Shown: positions 34,692 through 46,395, counted from the first letter of the stretch. The stretch is 64,000 bases of DNA from Diadema setosum (GCF_964275005.1 NW_027307657.1:310001-374000); one strand, 5' to 3'. A program made the numbers and translations. The notes: a model not told the origin generated them from the letters alone.

Positions 34692-35185
34692 AGCATCAAA
34701 ATCACGAAAGGACGAAATGATGACTAGACCAACTGGTTATTAGACCAACTGATATTAAACAGTCTATTAGATCAACTGGCTGTAGACCAAGTGGTAATAG
34801 AGTGTAAACCGATAATAATAATAGTAATAATAATAATAATAATAATAATACATTACGTTTGAAATGCGCTTAATACAAAATGGAATTAGACCAACTTTTG
34901 TCTCTTCCCTGTGCGCTTTGAAACCGATCCGGACGATAGCCTCTTTGAAATGGTTGTTTGAAGGTTAAATATGAATTCAAAACTCGTCTTTTAATATTAC
35001 ATGAGAAAAGGTACCAACGCACCCTTTCGGCAAAACCGGGGGGGGGGGGCTTTGGACGAGGGGTGGGGTTCCAGTCAACGCGACGCGACCCAACGCTCCC
35101 AACGCACCCTTTCGGCAAAACCGGGGGGGGGGGGCTTTGGACGAAGGGTGGTGTTCCCATTAACGCGACGCGCCACCACCCTACC
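34692..35185. repeat. Short repeats between the LINE and the integrase
   Basis: This holds 'tagaccaactgg' direct and inverted repeats (34720-34795), a (TAA)n microsatellite (34812-34850) and two tandem copies of a ~75-bp unit 'aacgcaccctttcggcaaaa' + G-run + 'ctttggacgaNgggtgg' (35017-35170). The end of the second unit abuts the integrase. These look like further small insertions. Confidence 0.6.
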
Positions 35186-35189
35186 CACA

Positions 35190-36230
35190 CTTTCGGCACA
35201 AGCCGAGTCAATAAGACGGTTGACAAGCTTTTGAAACATTTCTTTTGGCCTGGCTTGAGACGGGATGTTTCAGATTTCTGCTGGACTTGCCATGTTTGTC
35301 AAGTGGTGGGGAAACCCAATCAGAAGATTCCTCCTGCTCCCCTAAAGCCCATACCAGCATTTGATGAGCCGTTTAGCACAGTTATCATAGACTGTGTTGG
35401 TCCTTTGCCAAAGACAAAGGCTGGACATGAGTACTTGCTCACTATGATGTGCGCTTCTACGAGATTTCCAGAAGCTGTGCCACTTCGGGCGTATCACTGC
35501 ACAGAACGTTAGCAAGGCGTTAGTGAAGTTCTTCACAACTGTTGGCTTGCCAAAGGTGGTGCAATCACACCAGGATTCCAACTTCACTTCAAAGATATTT
35601 CAGCAAGTGATGCGTGAGTTGGGTATCAAATAAGTTACCTCGAGTGCCTATCATCCATAGAGTCAAGGCGCTTCGGAACGTTTTCATCAGACGCTGAAGA
35701 ACATGATGAGAACATACTGCTTTGAGGTCGAGAAGAACTGGGATGAAGGTTTGCCGTTGTTGCTTTTCTCGGTGCGGGAGTCTGTGCAAGAATCCTTAGG
35801 ATTTAGTCCCTTTGAGTTAGTGTTTGGATATGAGGTTCGTGGTCCATTGAAGGTCTTGAGAGAGAAGCTGTTGTGTGAGGATGAGTCACCTGGTTTGTTG
35901 AATTACGTGACCACGTTCCGTGGTAGGCTGATTCGTGCACGCGAATTTGCAGCTGGACATTGAGAGACAGTCAAAAGAACATGAAGCAGTTGTTTGATAA
36001 GAGGTTCAGGGAAAGGATGTTCAGTCCCGGTGAAAAGGTATTGGTATTGTTGCCCATTCCTGGTAATCCTCTGTGTGCTCGCTTCTCTGGTCCCTATGTC
36101 GTGGAGGAGAGATTGATGTGAATTACATCGTGCAGATTCCAGACAGGAAGAAAAAGAAACGGTTGTGTCACATCAACATGTTGAAGAAGTATGCTGAGAG
36201 AAGTGCAGGTGAGAGTGTGAAGCCAATCAT
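35190..36230 (+). pseudogene. Integrase of the Gmr1-like pol, frameshifted
   Basis: It begins inside the zinc-binding domain ('LLKHFFWPGLRRDV', then CWTCHVC; the upstream histidines are missing). The core follows with 'VIIDCVGPLPKTKAG', which holds the first catalytic Asp. After a frame change near 35490 the second catalytic Asp appears replaced (SHQD where TDQG is expected). Two stops lie at about 35631 and 35658. The Glu is kept in 'ERFHQTLK'. From 35703 comes 'SPFELVFGYEVRGPLKVLRE', then after another shift the C-terminal 'RFSGPYVVEE' and 'CHINMLKKYAER'. It is followed directly, in frame, by the region leading to RT. Confidence 0.82.
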
Positions 36231-37720
36231 GTGTGTGGTAGGAGAAGAGTTGAATCACACAACAGATGATGAATGTGCTGAACTAGAAAGGAAGTGTTCA
36301 GGTGTGAAGCTTAAGAACTCGGATGCAGTTTGCGATCTTGACAGGAAATTGGGTTATTTGTCCCATGGTGAGAGAGATATCAAACAGATCATTGCAGATT
36401 TTCCTGGGTTGTTTTCAGATGTTCCTGGTCGCACAAGTGTGGTGCAACATGATGTGGATGTCGGGGAGTCAGATCCCATCAAGCAGCACACTTATCGTGC
36501 TAACCAAGAGAAGATGCAACATTTGCAAAGTGAGGTGGAGTACATGTTAGAACATAACATTGTAGAGCCAAGCAATAGTGCATGGAGTTCACCATGTGTA
36601 TTAGTTCCCAAGCCGGATGGCTCATATCGCTTTTCCACGGATTATAGGAAAGTGAATATGTGTACCAATTCGGACTGCTTCCCGATTCCAAGAGTCGATG
36701 TCTGCATCGATCGTATTGGAAAAGAGAGCTATGAAAGCAAATTTGACCTACTGAAAGGGTATTGGCAGATACCTTTAACACAGAGAGCAAAGGAGATTTC
36801 TGCGTTTAACTCCACAGGACCTTTTTCAGTATACCGTGATGCCGTTTGGCATGAAAAATGCAACGGCTACATTCCAACGCACGATGAATGAGTTGATTTG
36901 TGGATTGGATGGCTGTGAGGTATACATCGATGATGTGGTGGTTTACAGCGATTCTTGGGATGACCATGTGAGAAGGGTGAGGGAGTTGTTCAAGCTGTTG
37001 TCAACGGCCAGTCTCACAGTTAACCTGGTGAAGAGTGAGTTTGGGCATAGTGAAGTGCAGTTTCTTGGTCACGTCGTTGGACATGGTCGAGTTCATCCCG
37101 CAGCTGCTGAAGTCCAAGCAATCCAAGATGTCCCTGTAGATGTCCCTGTTCCCAAGACAAGGAAGGAGCTGATGAGATTCATCGGCATGGCCGGATACTA
37201 CCGTCGCTTCTGCCATAACTTCTCGGATGTTGTGGCACCCTTGACTGATCTCCTGCGGAAGAATGTGAAGTTCCAGTGGTCAGCCTCATGCCAGTCTGCC
37301 TTTGACCAAGTGAAGGCGATCCTGTCGAGTGGTCCTGTATTGGCAGCGCCGGAATTCAAGAAAGGCTTCAGCCTAGCTATCGATGCCAGCGATGTCGTTG
37401 ATGCAAGCTGATGACAATGGAGTGGACAGACCGGTCTGTTACTTCTCAAAGAAGTTCAACACGCACCAGCGGAAGTATTCTACCGTTGAGAAGGAGACTC
37501 TAGCGTTAATTCGCTCAGCCATTTTGATGTCTACGTGGGCAGCACAACTAAACCGGTTGTTGTGTGGACTGACCACAACCCACTGACATTCGTCAACAGA
37601 ATGAGAAACAAAAACCAGAGACTGATGCGATGGAGTTTAATCCTACAGGAGTATAACCTTGACATTAAACACATTCGCGGAAAGGAAAACATTGTCGCAG
37701 ACACCCTTTCTAGTGCTTAA
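36231..37720 (+). pseudogene. Reverse transcriptase-RNase H of the Gmr1-like pol, frameshifted
   Basis: The same frame as the integrase C-terminus runs on through a ~50-residue linker ('DFPGLFSDVPGRT') into RT motifs: 'VEPSNSAWSSPCVLVPKPDG', 'YRFSTDYRKVN', and 'FDLLKGYWQIPL' with the first catalytic Asp. A shift near 36825 moves to 'MMPFGMKNATATFQRTMNEL' and the catalytic box YIDDVVVYS. 'VQFLGHVVGHG' and 'FIGMAGYYRRF' follow. RNase H starts with 'LAIDASD', is broken near 37405, and continues with 'KYSTVEKETLAL', 'WTDHNPL' and the terminal 'NIVADTLSSA'. RNase H ends at 37720 with no integrase after it. Confidence 0.86.
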
Positions 37721-39158
37721 TCGAGAAATCTCAATATTTTGTTTCGTTGCCAGATGCAACAATTGTGCAAATGTATTTTATGTTTGTAACACTTTAAACA
37801 GGTGTAATTTTGTTTTGCAAGTACACAGGACAGTGTGTGTACATTATGTGTATGTATGTATCTTGCATACACTATAATTGTGATGCCAACAGCATGAATG
37901 ACACTTTGAGTGTGTAAATAACAACAGGGAAGTGTCTTCAGACATGTTTGTGTTAACAAGGAAACACAGCAAGCTATATTTGTGCTTTGAGTCACTTTCC
38001 AAAAGAAGACATTATGAAGGCTGTCTTATACGCTAGCCATCAACAGTTGTGAAGAATGTGAGTTGCTGGTAAAATAACTTCAAACAGGTAGTGTTGCTGT
38101 TGGTATAGAGAATGTGGTGTATCGAGTAATGTAGGTACAGTTCAGTTATTTGAAGTTTCATACTTTTACATGTACAGGTATTGGTTAAATTTGTTGTGGC
38201 ATATACCCTAAGTTTATTGGATGTTGCATTTTGGATTTAATTAGCATGTATACTGTATTAGGCACAGAAATTATTATATAGTTATACATGTACATAGCTT
38301 TTGCTCATTATTATAGCTCAATCATTGCCTTGGCAGAGGTGTCCAGTATTTCACAGTTGATCCAACATACCAACAGGCATATATTTAAGATGTGTTATAC
38401 CGGGATGTATACAGGTATACACTCACTAATTAAGCTTAGGTGTAAACACAGGTTATCATCAAGGATATCTCATTCAGGTTCATTTGATGCCTTGTCAGGC
38501 AGGTCATACTTTTGGTGTCTTGTATGTTGACAGGAAAGTTTTCAGAAACATAAGTAGGGTATATGACATTTATTGATGTTTCGACATTTCAACAGAGGCT
38601 GACACAATGTCTACAGGTATATGCAAGTCACATATCATGGAATATGATATTTTGGTTGTAGGTAATTTTATGATTACATTAGTTGGATTATATGCAGTTG
38701 CTTCTGGAAGAATTGACGTGCTTATGATCTTCGTACACAGGTTAATCATTTGATATGACAGTGTAAGACTGACTTACATGTATGTTTTAATGAGAAAACC
38801 ATCTGATTTTGGTATGTCTATTGTTTGTATGCATGACATGACATTGCAGTATTCAGTGTTGCACAACTACATGCAATTCCAGTAAATGCTGTAACTAACA
38901 AGCAGCAGTAACTCATGCGAGTGTTAGATTGGTGCACGTTGAATGGTACTAGAGTCGTACATGTTTTATCACAGGTTGTGATGATGAAATAGCCATAGCA
39001 TACTTTGTTTAGGTGTTCTTAATCATAACGCAACCATGGTAAATTCATGGATTTATAAGAGTGAATTGGGAGAGGAATGTACAATACTCTTCCAAAATGT
39101 ACCAAGGTAAAAGTCCATTTGTGTTGAAAACGTCAAATGCACTCTTTTAGGGGGGAAG
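37721..39158 (+). other. 3' non-coding region of the Gmr1-like element and polypurine tract
   Basis: About 1.4 kb without a supportable gene separates RNase H from the 3' LTR, with many 'acatgtac' words. It ends in the purine run AGGGGGGAAG (39149-39158) immediately before TGTTATAG, the expected site of plus-strand priming. It has no envelope-like frame. Confidence 0.65.
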
Positions 39159-39192
39159 TGTTATAGATACATGTGCATTGTACTATCATTTC

Positions 39193-40623
39193 CAGTCGCA
39201 GCAGACGACTATAATTAATTCCCCCGAAACCAACGAAACGTTTTGAATTTTCAACCGTCATCGAGGCAGTGAGAATCGGGCGTTCTCATTTTCACCGAAA
39301 TTTTACCTTCTCATATCTCCACTATACATCAATTAAAATTGCTTAAACTTTCAGTATCAATGCAAAATAATAATTTCTATCTACATACGAAAAATCACGA
39401 GGAACGGTTGAGAATTTTCAAAGTTATTCAACATTTCATGTTTCGCTGTCTCGGAAAACTACCCTCCGATTATTTCCAGACACATCTGGTCGCACCACTT
39501 AATATTCATTAAACTTAACATACATATTCATTAGACATGGGCGGACGTTAGCAGAGGGGTGTTCGCTTTGCCGAAGACCTATTTTTCAAGGTACAAGTGA
39601 AAATAAATGAGGTATCTTGTCAGAAATCTCGGAGCAGCAAACGAGAATAATGACGTCATATTCTAAGAAAAACTGATTTGCGCTTGCGCAATGAATGGAC
39701 TTTCCTATGCTGCTTCGATCCAGCGAGCTGATTGGTCGATGCAAAGCGTACTGTTACTGTGCGATGCGAGGTGGCTGCATGCTGACACTGCACATGCATG
39801 CTATGAGAATGGGCCGCGGGGTGTCGATAAATACACTGTAGCAGTGTGTTGTGCTGCAGGGGACTTGGCCACCTCAAAAGCACTAACGTTATCAGTACTG
39901 GCCTATTAAAAAAGAAAGTAGCAAAAATGTGGGTGAATATCTACCAGCTATGATACCACTTGCAAATTCATGACATTGGATTATTCGGACTTTACGCAGA
40001 TTTTACTGCACTAGTAAGTAACATTACAACTACGAATTCCCGGTTCGAGTTACGATCAGAGTACAGCAGTGCCGTACGGCACTAAAGTACAGGTGACGTG
40101 AGCGCAACAAAGATGTGGGAACGTGGGACTGTACACTGTCTTCCCGTGTGCGAATGACTATGAAATTTCGAGCTCGGAACGAAGGTAGAAAGTGCACCTC
40201 TTTCAATTATTTCCAGACATATCCGGACGCATGACTTCTCGAATGTGATACTTTAGAGTTCCGCAAAGAAATACATACTTAGTAACATACTTGAAAGTTT
40301 TTTGTTGCTCACAAAGTCAAAATGTGAAATTTTAGCAACAATTTCTGACAATTATTTTCCGTTTTGAGAGTGAAGATATGCTCCATTTTGGAATATTTTG
40401 TCGTCGTTATTTAAAAAAGGTAACATAATGGCAGGTTAAAATTAGGTCTTCACTTTTCATAATCGTTTGGATTATCAAAAGATATGAATTAATAGTAAAG
40501 TTACAGCAGTTTTGCTGCGACACTTTCCTAGCGGTTTTCGTGCGAAACGTGTTCATTCAAGAGGAAAGCGAGGTCACGTCAAAATGAAAACAGTGAGTTA
40601 ATCGCACCCGTCCGCTGCGACTG
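39193..40623. mobile_element. 1431-bp terminal-inverted-repeat DNA element inside the 3' LTR
   Basis: Its ends are CAGTCGCAGCAGACG and, on the reverse strand, CAGTCGCAGCGGACG. TTTC is duplicated on both sides (39189-39192 and 40624-40627), and the uninterrupted 5' LTR shows the empty site with a single TTTC. It contains no transposase-like frame. A 4-bp target duplication fits few superfamilies (such as Chapaev-, Sola- or Academ-type), but the family is not assigned. Confidence 0.85.
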
Positions 40624-40992
40624 TTTCTGGGCACTTTATTGTTCCGCGAGGTGGTGGGTGGTGTGTGTGGTGTGTGGTGCTGGTGCTGGAGTCCATTGGA
40701 AAATCCCCCTTCATCGATTTCCGAGGAAAAATTCTGGATTTAATTTTTACCTGTTGTGCACATTAGGTACTTAGCTACATTTGAAGTGATTTCTTTTTGG
40801 ATTTGTCATGGAGTACGTTGCAACTGGAGCTTATTTCAACATCACCACTAGGCACTACTGAAGTTCTATTGGAATGCAATGCCAAGGTCAAATGAAGGTC
40901 AACAAGAGTACGTGTCTCATTGAGTAAAGGACATTATCTGTGATATCAAACATCCTCCATCTAGAGTAGACTCTATATGAAATGCAGTAACC

Positions 40993-41478
40993 ATGCCTAG
41001 GAAACCCAAGTACCCATGTGGAGTGTGCAAGAGAGCAGATGGCATACAGTGTGAAGGATATTGTGAGCAGTGGTTCCATGCTCAGTGTGTTCAATTTAAC
41101 TCCACAGAATACAGGGACCTAGGGAACATTTCCATCATTTGGATTTGCAATGCATGTGGGATGCACAACATTGGAATGTCAAATGTGTCGGATCATACAG
41201 GTCTTAGGTGTCAGAACTCCTTTGATATCTTAAGCTCATCTGGCGTAAATGACTCTGCTATTAACAATGAGGCTGATATCAGCAAGCAGGAAACACATCT
41301 CTCCCAAGCTGATATATCAGAAGTGTCCTCCTTGGGTTCACCAAAATTGAAATCATCTCCAACTAACCCAAAGAAGAAGCAGGGCCCCAGGACAAAACGA
41401 AGTAGCAGTAGATCTCTGAAACTACTCAACGTAAACTGTCAGAGTATTAGAGCAAAGAAGCAAGCATTCTCAGTATAA
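40993..41478 (+). pseudogene. LINE ORF N-terminus: PHD-type zinc finger, then start of endonuclease
   Basis: From the ATG at 40993 the protein reads CGVC-x7-C-x3-C-x4-H-x2-C-x20-C-x2-C (ending WICNAC), the C4HC3 spacing of a PHD finger in residues 9-55. A serine/lysine-rich linker follows. The endonuclease begins with 'LLNVNCQSIRAKK'. A TAA at 41476-41478 stops the frame, but the same frame continues with endonuclease sequence, so PHD and endonuclease belonged to one polypeptide. PHD fingers are known in some CR1-like LINE proteins, perhaps for chromatin binding. Confidence 0.8.
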
Positions 41479-42600
41479 GTACAAGATCCGGATATCATCG
41501 GAACAGAGTCATGGCTGTCTGATGACATCAACAGTAATGAAGTTTTCCCAACAGAACAGTACGATGTTGAGCGAAGAGATCGCCCTAATGACTCTCATGG
41601 TGGTGTATTCATTGCCTCAAAAAAGGACCTGCTTGCCGTGAGGGAATTTGAACTAGAGACAGAGTGTGAAATTCTCTGGTGCAAGATCGACATGGCTGGA
41701 GCAAAAACCCTGCATATTGTAGCATATTACAGAACCCACGAAGGCCAGCCTTATAGAACTTGGCCACTCATTTTCCAGGCTGAGCCCTTCCCACACGGTT
41801 GTAGGAATCGCAGGGGATTTCAACCTTCCTGGATGGAATTGGAAAGAAAAGACGATCGTCAAATGCAACCATCCAACATTGCACCACGACTTTGGTTCAC
41901 TCATAGGAGACCATGGTCTCACTCAACTAGTCACAGAGCCAACCAGAGGCCAGAATGTATTAGACCTTGTACTCACTACCAACCCAACAGTGGTCACCAA
42001 TGTCACCATTATTCGTGGAGTGTCTGATCATGATTGTCCTCTTGTCACCATGAACATAAAACCAAACAGAAGACAGCAGAAAAGAAGAAAAGTACTACTC
42101 TACAAAAAAGCAGATTGGGAGCAATTTGGGGAGCTTATGAATGAAGTTAATGAGATATCATCCAAGCTACATTCAGCCTCTGCTGACGACCTTTGGCAGA
42201 TTTTCAAGTTGGGAGTGGAAAAGGGCATTGGAGAATTCATTCCCCCAAAAAACAACCCCGAAGAAAGACAACTTACCATGGGTTACCAGTACTGTCAGAC
42301 GACTCATCAAAAAACGTGACCGAATAAGCAAGAAATGCCGAGACATCAAGAGAAAACGTAATGGCCCTATCCCATACACTATGGAAGAAGATCTCCGTAA
42401 TCTCAAACACAAACTACAGGCAGACTCAGGAAGTCCTATTGGAACTATCTTGAGTCAATCTTCACAATCGATGACAATGTCGATAGTGGCACCTCCTCTA
42501 GGAAGCCTGAGTGTACAAAGCGTTTCCGGAGGTTCATCAAACACAACAGAACGGACCACACTGGTATTATCACACCGAAAGCAAATGGAGTGACCATGTC
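41479..42600 (+). pseudogene. LINE endonuclease, frameshifted
   Basis: In the first frame, 'DIIGTESWLSDDI' holds the catalytic Glu motif, followed by 'RRDRPNDSHGGVFIASK' and 'IVAYYRTHEG'. The frame shifts near 41750-41830, after which 'DFGSLIGDHGLTQLVTEPTR' and 'NVLDLVLTTNP..GVSDHDCPLV' carry the C-terminal D-x-V-L and SDH motifs. A second shift near 42250 leads to a basic linker ('RRLIKKRDRISKKCRDIKRK'). The GDFN-type motif lies in the region of the first shift. Confidence 0.75.
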
Positions 42601-42709
42601 TGATCCAAACGGAAAGGCAGAAGCACTGAACAGGCAGTTCAAGAAGGCATTCACCAGGGAGACCCAAATCCCGCCTGACATCCTGCTTGTGACACATCTC
42701 CTTATACAG

Positions 42710-44221
42710 ACATGGCTGACATTGAATTCAAGGTACATGGAATAGAGAAAATGCTCACCGAGCTCAAGACACACAAGGCACCAGGACCCGATGGTATCAC
42801 ACCTCCAGTCCTAAAGCAGCTTTCCAGTACAATCGCACCCATCCTATGCAAAATCTACAAGGTATCATTATGAAACCGGCAAGGTACCTGAAGACTGGCG
42901 TTGGGCATATGTCGTCCCTATCTTCAAGAAAGGTGACAGACTGGACCCCTCGAACTATCGACCCATATCACTGACTTGCATTGCCCGCAAAATGATGGAG
43001 CATGTACTTGCCACCAACATCATGAGGCATTCAGATGAACAGAACATCCTCTTCCCACTGCAATACGGGTTCCAACGAAAAATCCTGTGAGCTCCAACTC
43101 CTGGGTTTCATCAGTGACCTCCACAACAACTTGGATCAGGGTCGGCAGACTGATGTTTTGATTTTGGACTTCAGCCAGGCATTTGACAAAGTAGGTCATC
43201 AGAGACTTCTTCAAAAATTGGACTTCTATGGAGTGAGAGGCAAAATCCTTCCATGGATCTCCAACGTCCTCCTTCATCGAAGCCAGCAAGTCGTCTTAGA
43301 TGGACATAAATCATCTGTCGATGTCGACTCAGGTGTCCCACAGGGATCTGTTCTAGGCCCATGCCTCTTCCTCCACTACATCAATGACTTACCTGACAAG
43401 CTCTGTTCAACAGTACTGCTCTTTGCGGATGATGCCATTGTCTACCTCACCATTGAGAATCAACATCAAGCGCAACAGTTCCAGGATGACCTCACCAGGT
43501 TGGGAGAATGGGCATCCACATGGATGATGGAGCTGAACTCACAAAAATGCGAGGTGATAACCATCTCCAGAAAAAGGAAGAATATACAGCACCAATACGC
43601 TCTGAACAACACTCCCCTTAGATCTGTCAACTCAACAAAATATCTGGGAATCACAATTACATCTGACCTGAAATGGAACCAACACATCAACAACATCTGT
43701 CAAAAAGCCAACAACACTCTTGCCTTCCTCCGTACCTGCGTATTAACTCCCCTGAACTGAAAACAACAGCCTAAAAGACTCTCGTCCGCCTTCTTGTGGA
43801 ATATGGAGCTACGGTGTGGGACCCTTCCACAAGCAAGAGCAACCACCAACTAGAAATGGTTCAACGACGTGCAGCCAGATTCACACTGAACAGATACCAC
43901 ACGTCTAGTGTGCAATCCATGCTGGAAGAGCTACAATGGCCTTCCCTTCAACAACGTAGAGAAGAGTCCAGACTCACAATGATGTACAAACTCCACCACC
44001 ACTGCATAAACTTCCAAACCCAGTCCTACATCACTCCAGTTGCCGCACCTACAAGAGCTCTCGATGCACAAGGCTATGTCATTCCCCGCTCCAGAACAGA
44101 ACATCACAAAATGTCCTTCTTCCCCAGAACACTAAGAACATGGAACATCCTCCAACTGAGTACTGTAACCGCACCATCACTGGAAGCCTTCCGCCATCGA
44201 CTGACGGAAGGCAGTGGATAA
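42710..44221 (+). pseudogene. LINE reverse transcriptase and C-terminal domain, frameshifted
   Basis: RT starts with 'LKTHKAPGPDGITPPVLKQL', then 'VPEDWRWAYVVPIFKKGD' and 'NYRPISLTCIARKMMEHVL'. A shift near 43080 leads to 'DVLILDFSQAFDKVGHQRLL', 'GVPQGSVLGPCLFLHYINDL' and the catalytic FADDAI box, with thumb motif 'STKYLGITITSDLKWNQHIN'. A stop at about 43758 and a shift precede 'VQRRAARFTLNRYH' and 'MSFFPRTLRTWNIL', the usual C-terminal module. Catalytic aspartates are present in the DNA, but at least two shifts and one stop prevent expression. Confidence 0.82.
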
Positions 44222-44493
44222 GTCCCTGGACTGTTTTTACTTGCACCGTGTATATACTCTGCACCATGCACCTCAACCACTACGTTTCACCCACACACTC
44301 ACACACATCCAAAGTTTGCAAGAATCTTCAAGTTTGAAGGAGGCAGACTGAACCAGAAGAAGAAGAAGAAGAAGAAGAATAAAGAGTTCGACAAAATGAC
44401 CGACATCGACCAAACACCTTGTTTGAGAGTCTGGGTATTTTTGTTGGTTATGATGGTTCGTTAATCCAAAATAATTAACCTCCGTAACAATAT

Positions 44494-46196
44494 TGAATGG
44501 TTCTCCGAATGGGTTCAGAGCACGTCTTGACAGCAGTCTCACATATTAAGCAAACATAGTAGCATGTTTGTCACCAATGCGTTATACCAAATTTATTAGG
44601 AATAAACAGGTATATATTGGTTACGCTGTCTACAAAATTCAGTAACGATGGAAGGGCGTAAAGACGGACGGGGTCATTCCACTAGACCGACACACACGAT
44701 TCATACAGCCTACGAGTTACACAGTCCATGAGTTCGACAGTAGGCAAATAAAGCCAATAAGTTCGACACTAGGTAAAAACAGCCCACGAGTTCGACAAAT
44801 ACAACACGGGGCTTAATGTGTCGGTCTTGTGGGCCTTGTTAGCTTAGTGTCGAACTAATGGGTTGTATGACTCGTGAGCCGTATAACTCATGGGCTGCAT
44901 GACTTGTGAGCTGTATGACTCGTGGGCTGTATGACTCGTGGGTGTCGGTCTCGTGACGTGCACCCGGACGGGCAACCCTAAAACTTTATGCATCCGGCGA
45001 CACACTTCATGGCGGAGGTAAAAAATTAAATCTTTCGAAACTGCTACATTCTAGTGTGTGCAAGCTTGTTTCGTGGTATGCACAAACGTCATGATTCTGC
45101 CATGCAAAATTACTATTTCGCTGACCACTAAATTTAATATGTATACATAACCCTAAATTAAAAACTGAATACACATTAAGATATTACTTCGTGTTTACAT
45201 AATTATTCATCAACATGCTCATTCTACTATGGAAGTTAAGTGACTATTGAATAGTCGCGAGATAATGGCGTTTGTATGTCACATGATAACCGGCTGAAAT
45301 TCTATCATGTCTTCAAAAGTTCTATCAATTATTGCGTATAGTAAGTGGAGTCCTTTAATAAGTAAATTAATGTGTAGAACAATTTCAACTAAAATTTGCG
45401 GTGTAAAGGTATTTTACCCGAATTCCCTTCATTTTTCCTTTTTTTTTTTTCTTATCCAGAACACTTCTTGGAGCAAAAATTGAACAGGTTTAGCAAACCT
45501 TTTCACCTTCCCTTCAAAATGGCGCAGGGGACGTAAAATCACTATGATGGGTAATTTGTCAAGCAGTAAAAATAATTGTTGACCTCTCTCTCCATGAAAA
45601 TGTTGCGATAGACGGTATACACGGTGTAGACATAGTTATGTGCATGTAATTTCTTTTCATCAGGATGAAGTAACCCATTATCCCAACCAAATTACGGGTC
45701 CAATAATTGCCTCGATGGGGAGGTAGTCATTGGCTACCAACCAAATAACAATCAACGGGTGCCACGTAGAGTATGATTGCTTTCAGTACCTCTCTACTGG
45801 TCCCATTTATTAGTCATATGCCTACTTTCAGGCGAGTGAGATGTCTACGTGCACACACACACACACACACAAATATTGTTAGATTCAACACACATGCTAC
45901 CGGATGTGATGCACATTTGCCCGTATTTGATATGATTATGATTTTACGGTTAACGTCGTGCCAAATTTCTTACAATAAGCCGGTATCTGTTCTTACTTGC
46001 TCGTTATTGCGATCGGAATCACGGGCCTGGATTTTCAGGTTAATCCCATGAATGCAGTTTACTAAGTAATTGACTCTGCTCATCTTACATGGCATACATT
46101 ACCGAAATATAGCGTGCCATCCTGTCATCAGGTTTGAATAGGGCCTAGATGCCCAACAAAAAATCACTGATATTTTTCCAACGTCCTCCCAAACCG

Positions 46197-46229
<33 letters not shown>

Positions 46230-46385
46230 TACACACAGACAGACTGTAAATATCCTAGATTTAAAAAAAAAATCAGTTTTCCTTGCTTTTACACAAAACA
46301 ACAATTATGCTCACTGCTTTGTCTCATGAACCATATTATATATATATATAATATATATTATATCAAGTCACCGTTGTCATTTTGA
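44494..46385. other. Non-coding stretch right of the LTR element
   Basis: No gene is supported. It contains the small foldback at about 44683-44955, a CA run at 45850-45871 and another at 46199-46232, and a short AT palindrome near 46336-46361. Confidence 0.6.
44676..44955. mobile_element. ~275-bp foldback MITE with repeated GTATGACTCGTGGGCT words
   Basis: The left end 'agaccgacacacacgattca' is inverted at the right end ('tgggtgtcggtct'). The interior holds about ten degenerate copies of a ~20-bp word (ctgtatgactcgtggg on one strand, cccacgagttcgacaNN on the other). The two halves can fold on each other. A target duplication was not found. Confidence 0.65.
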
Positions 46386-46395
46386 TCTACTACTA

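Larger units (their letters stand above)
40652..44378 (+). mobile_element. LINE with PHD-finger ORF, inserted in the 3' LTR
   Basis: LTR sequence stops after 40651 and resumes at about 44379. Between them lie a TG-rich leader, a PHD finger, an endonuclease, a reverse transcriptase and a (GAA)n tail (44354-44378). Several frameshifts and stops make it older or more damaged than the other LINE. It is probably of the CR1/Jockey superfamily; the exact clade is not decided from sequence alone. Confidence 0.8.
2862..44489 (+). mobile_element. Gmr1-like (Ty3/gypsy-type) LTR retrotransposon, full span with nested insertions
   Basis: Both ends are visible. A 175-bp 5' LTR (2862-3036) begins TGTTATAG and ends GTAACA. 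The related 3' LTR starts at 39159 and ends at 44489 with the same termini. The four bases ATAT directly flank both ends (2858-2861 and 44490-44493), a target duplication of normal size for this class. In order it contains a primer-binding site, a hairpin-rich leader, gag, a retropepsin remnant, integrase, reverse transcriptase, RNase H, a polypurine tract and the 3' LTR. Integrase lies before reverse transcriptase, unlike ordinary Ty3/gypsy elements and like the Gmr1 group. About 35 kb of the span is later insertions. Frameshifts, stops and lost catalytic residues show it is dead. Confidence 0.82.
39159..44489 (+). repeat. 3' LTR of the Gmr1-like element, split by two insertions
   Basis: LTR sequence occupies 39159-39192, 40624-40651 and about 44379-44489, each piece aligning in order with the 5' LTR. 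The first break is a 4-bp-duplication DNA element, the second a LINE. About ten bases present in the 5' LTR after 'cgcggagg' are missing here, probably lost at LINE integration. It ends GTAACA followed by ATAT. Confidence 0.82.

Noticed and set aside
37721..39158. Envelope gene downstream of pol
   Set aside because: No long frame, signal peptide or transmembrane pattern in the 1.4 kb before the 3' LTR.
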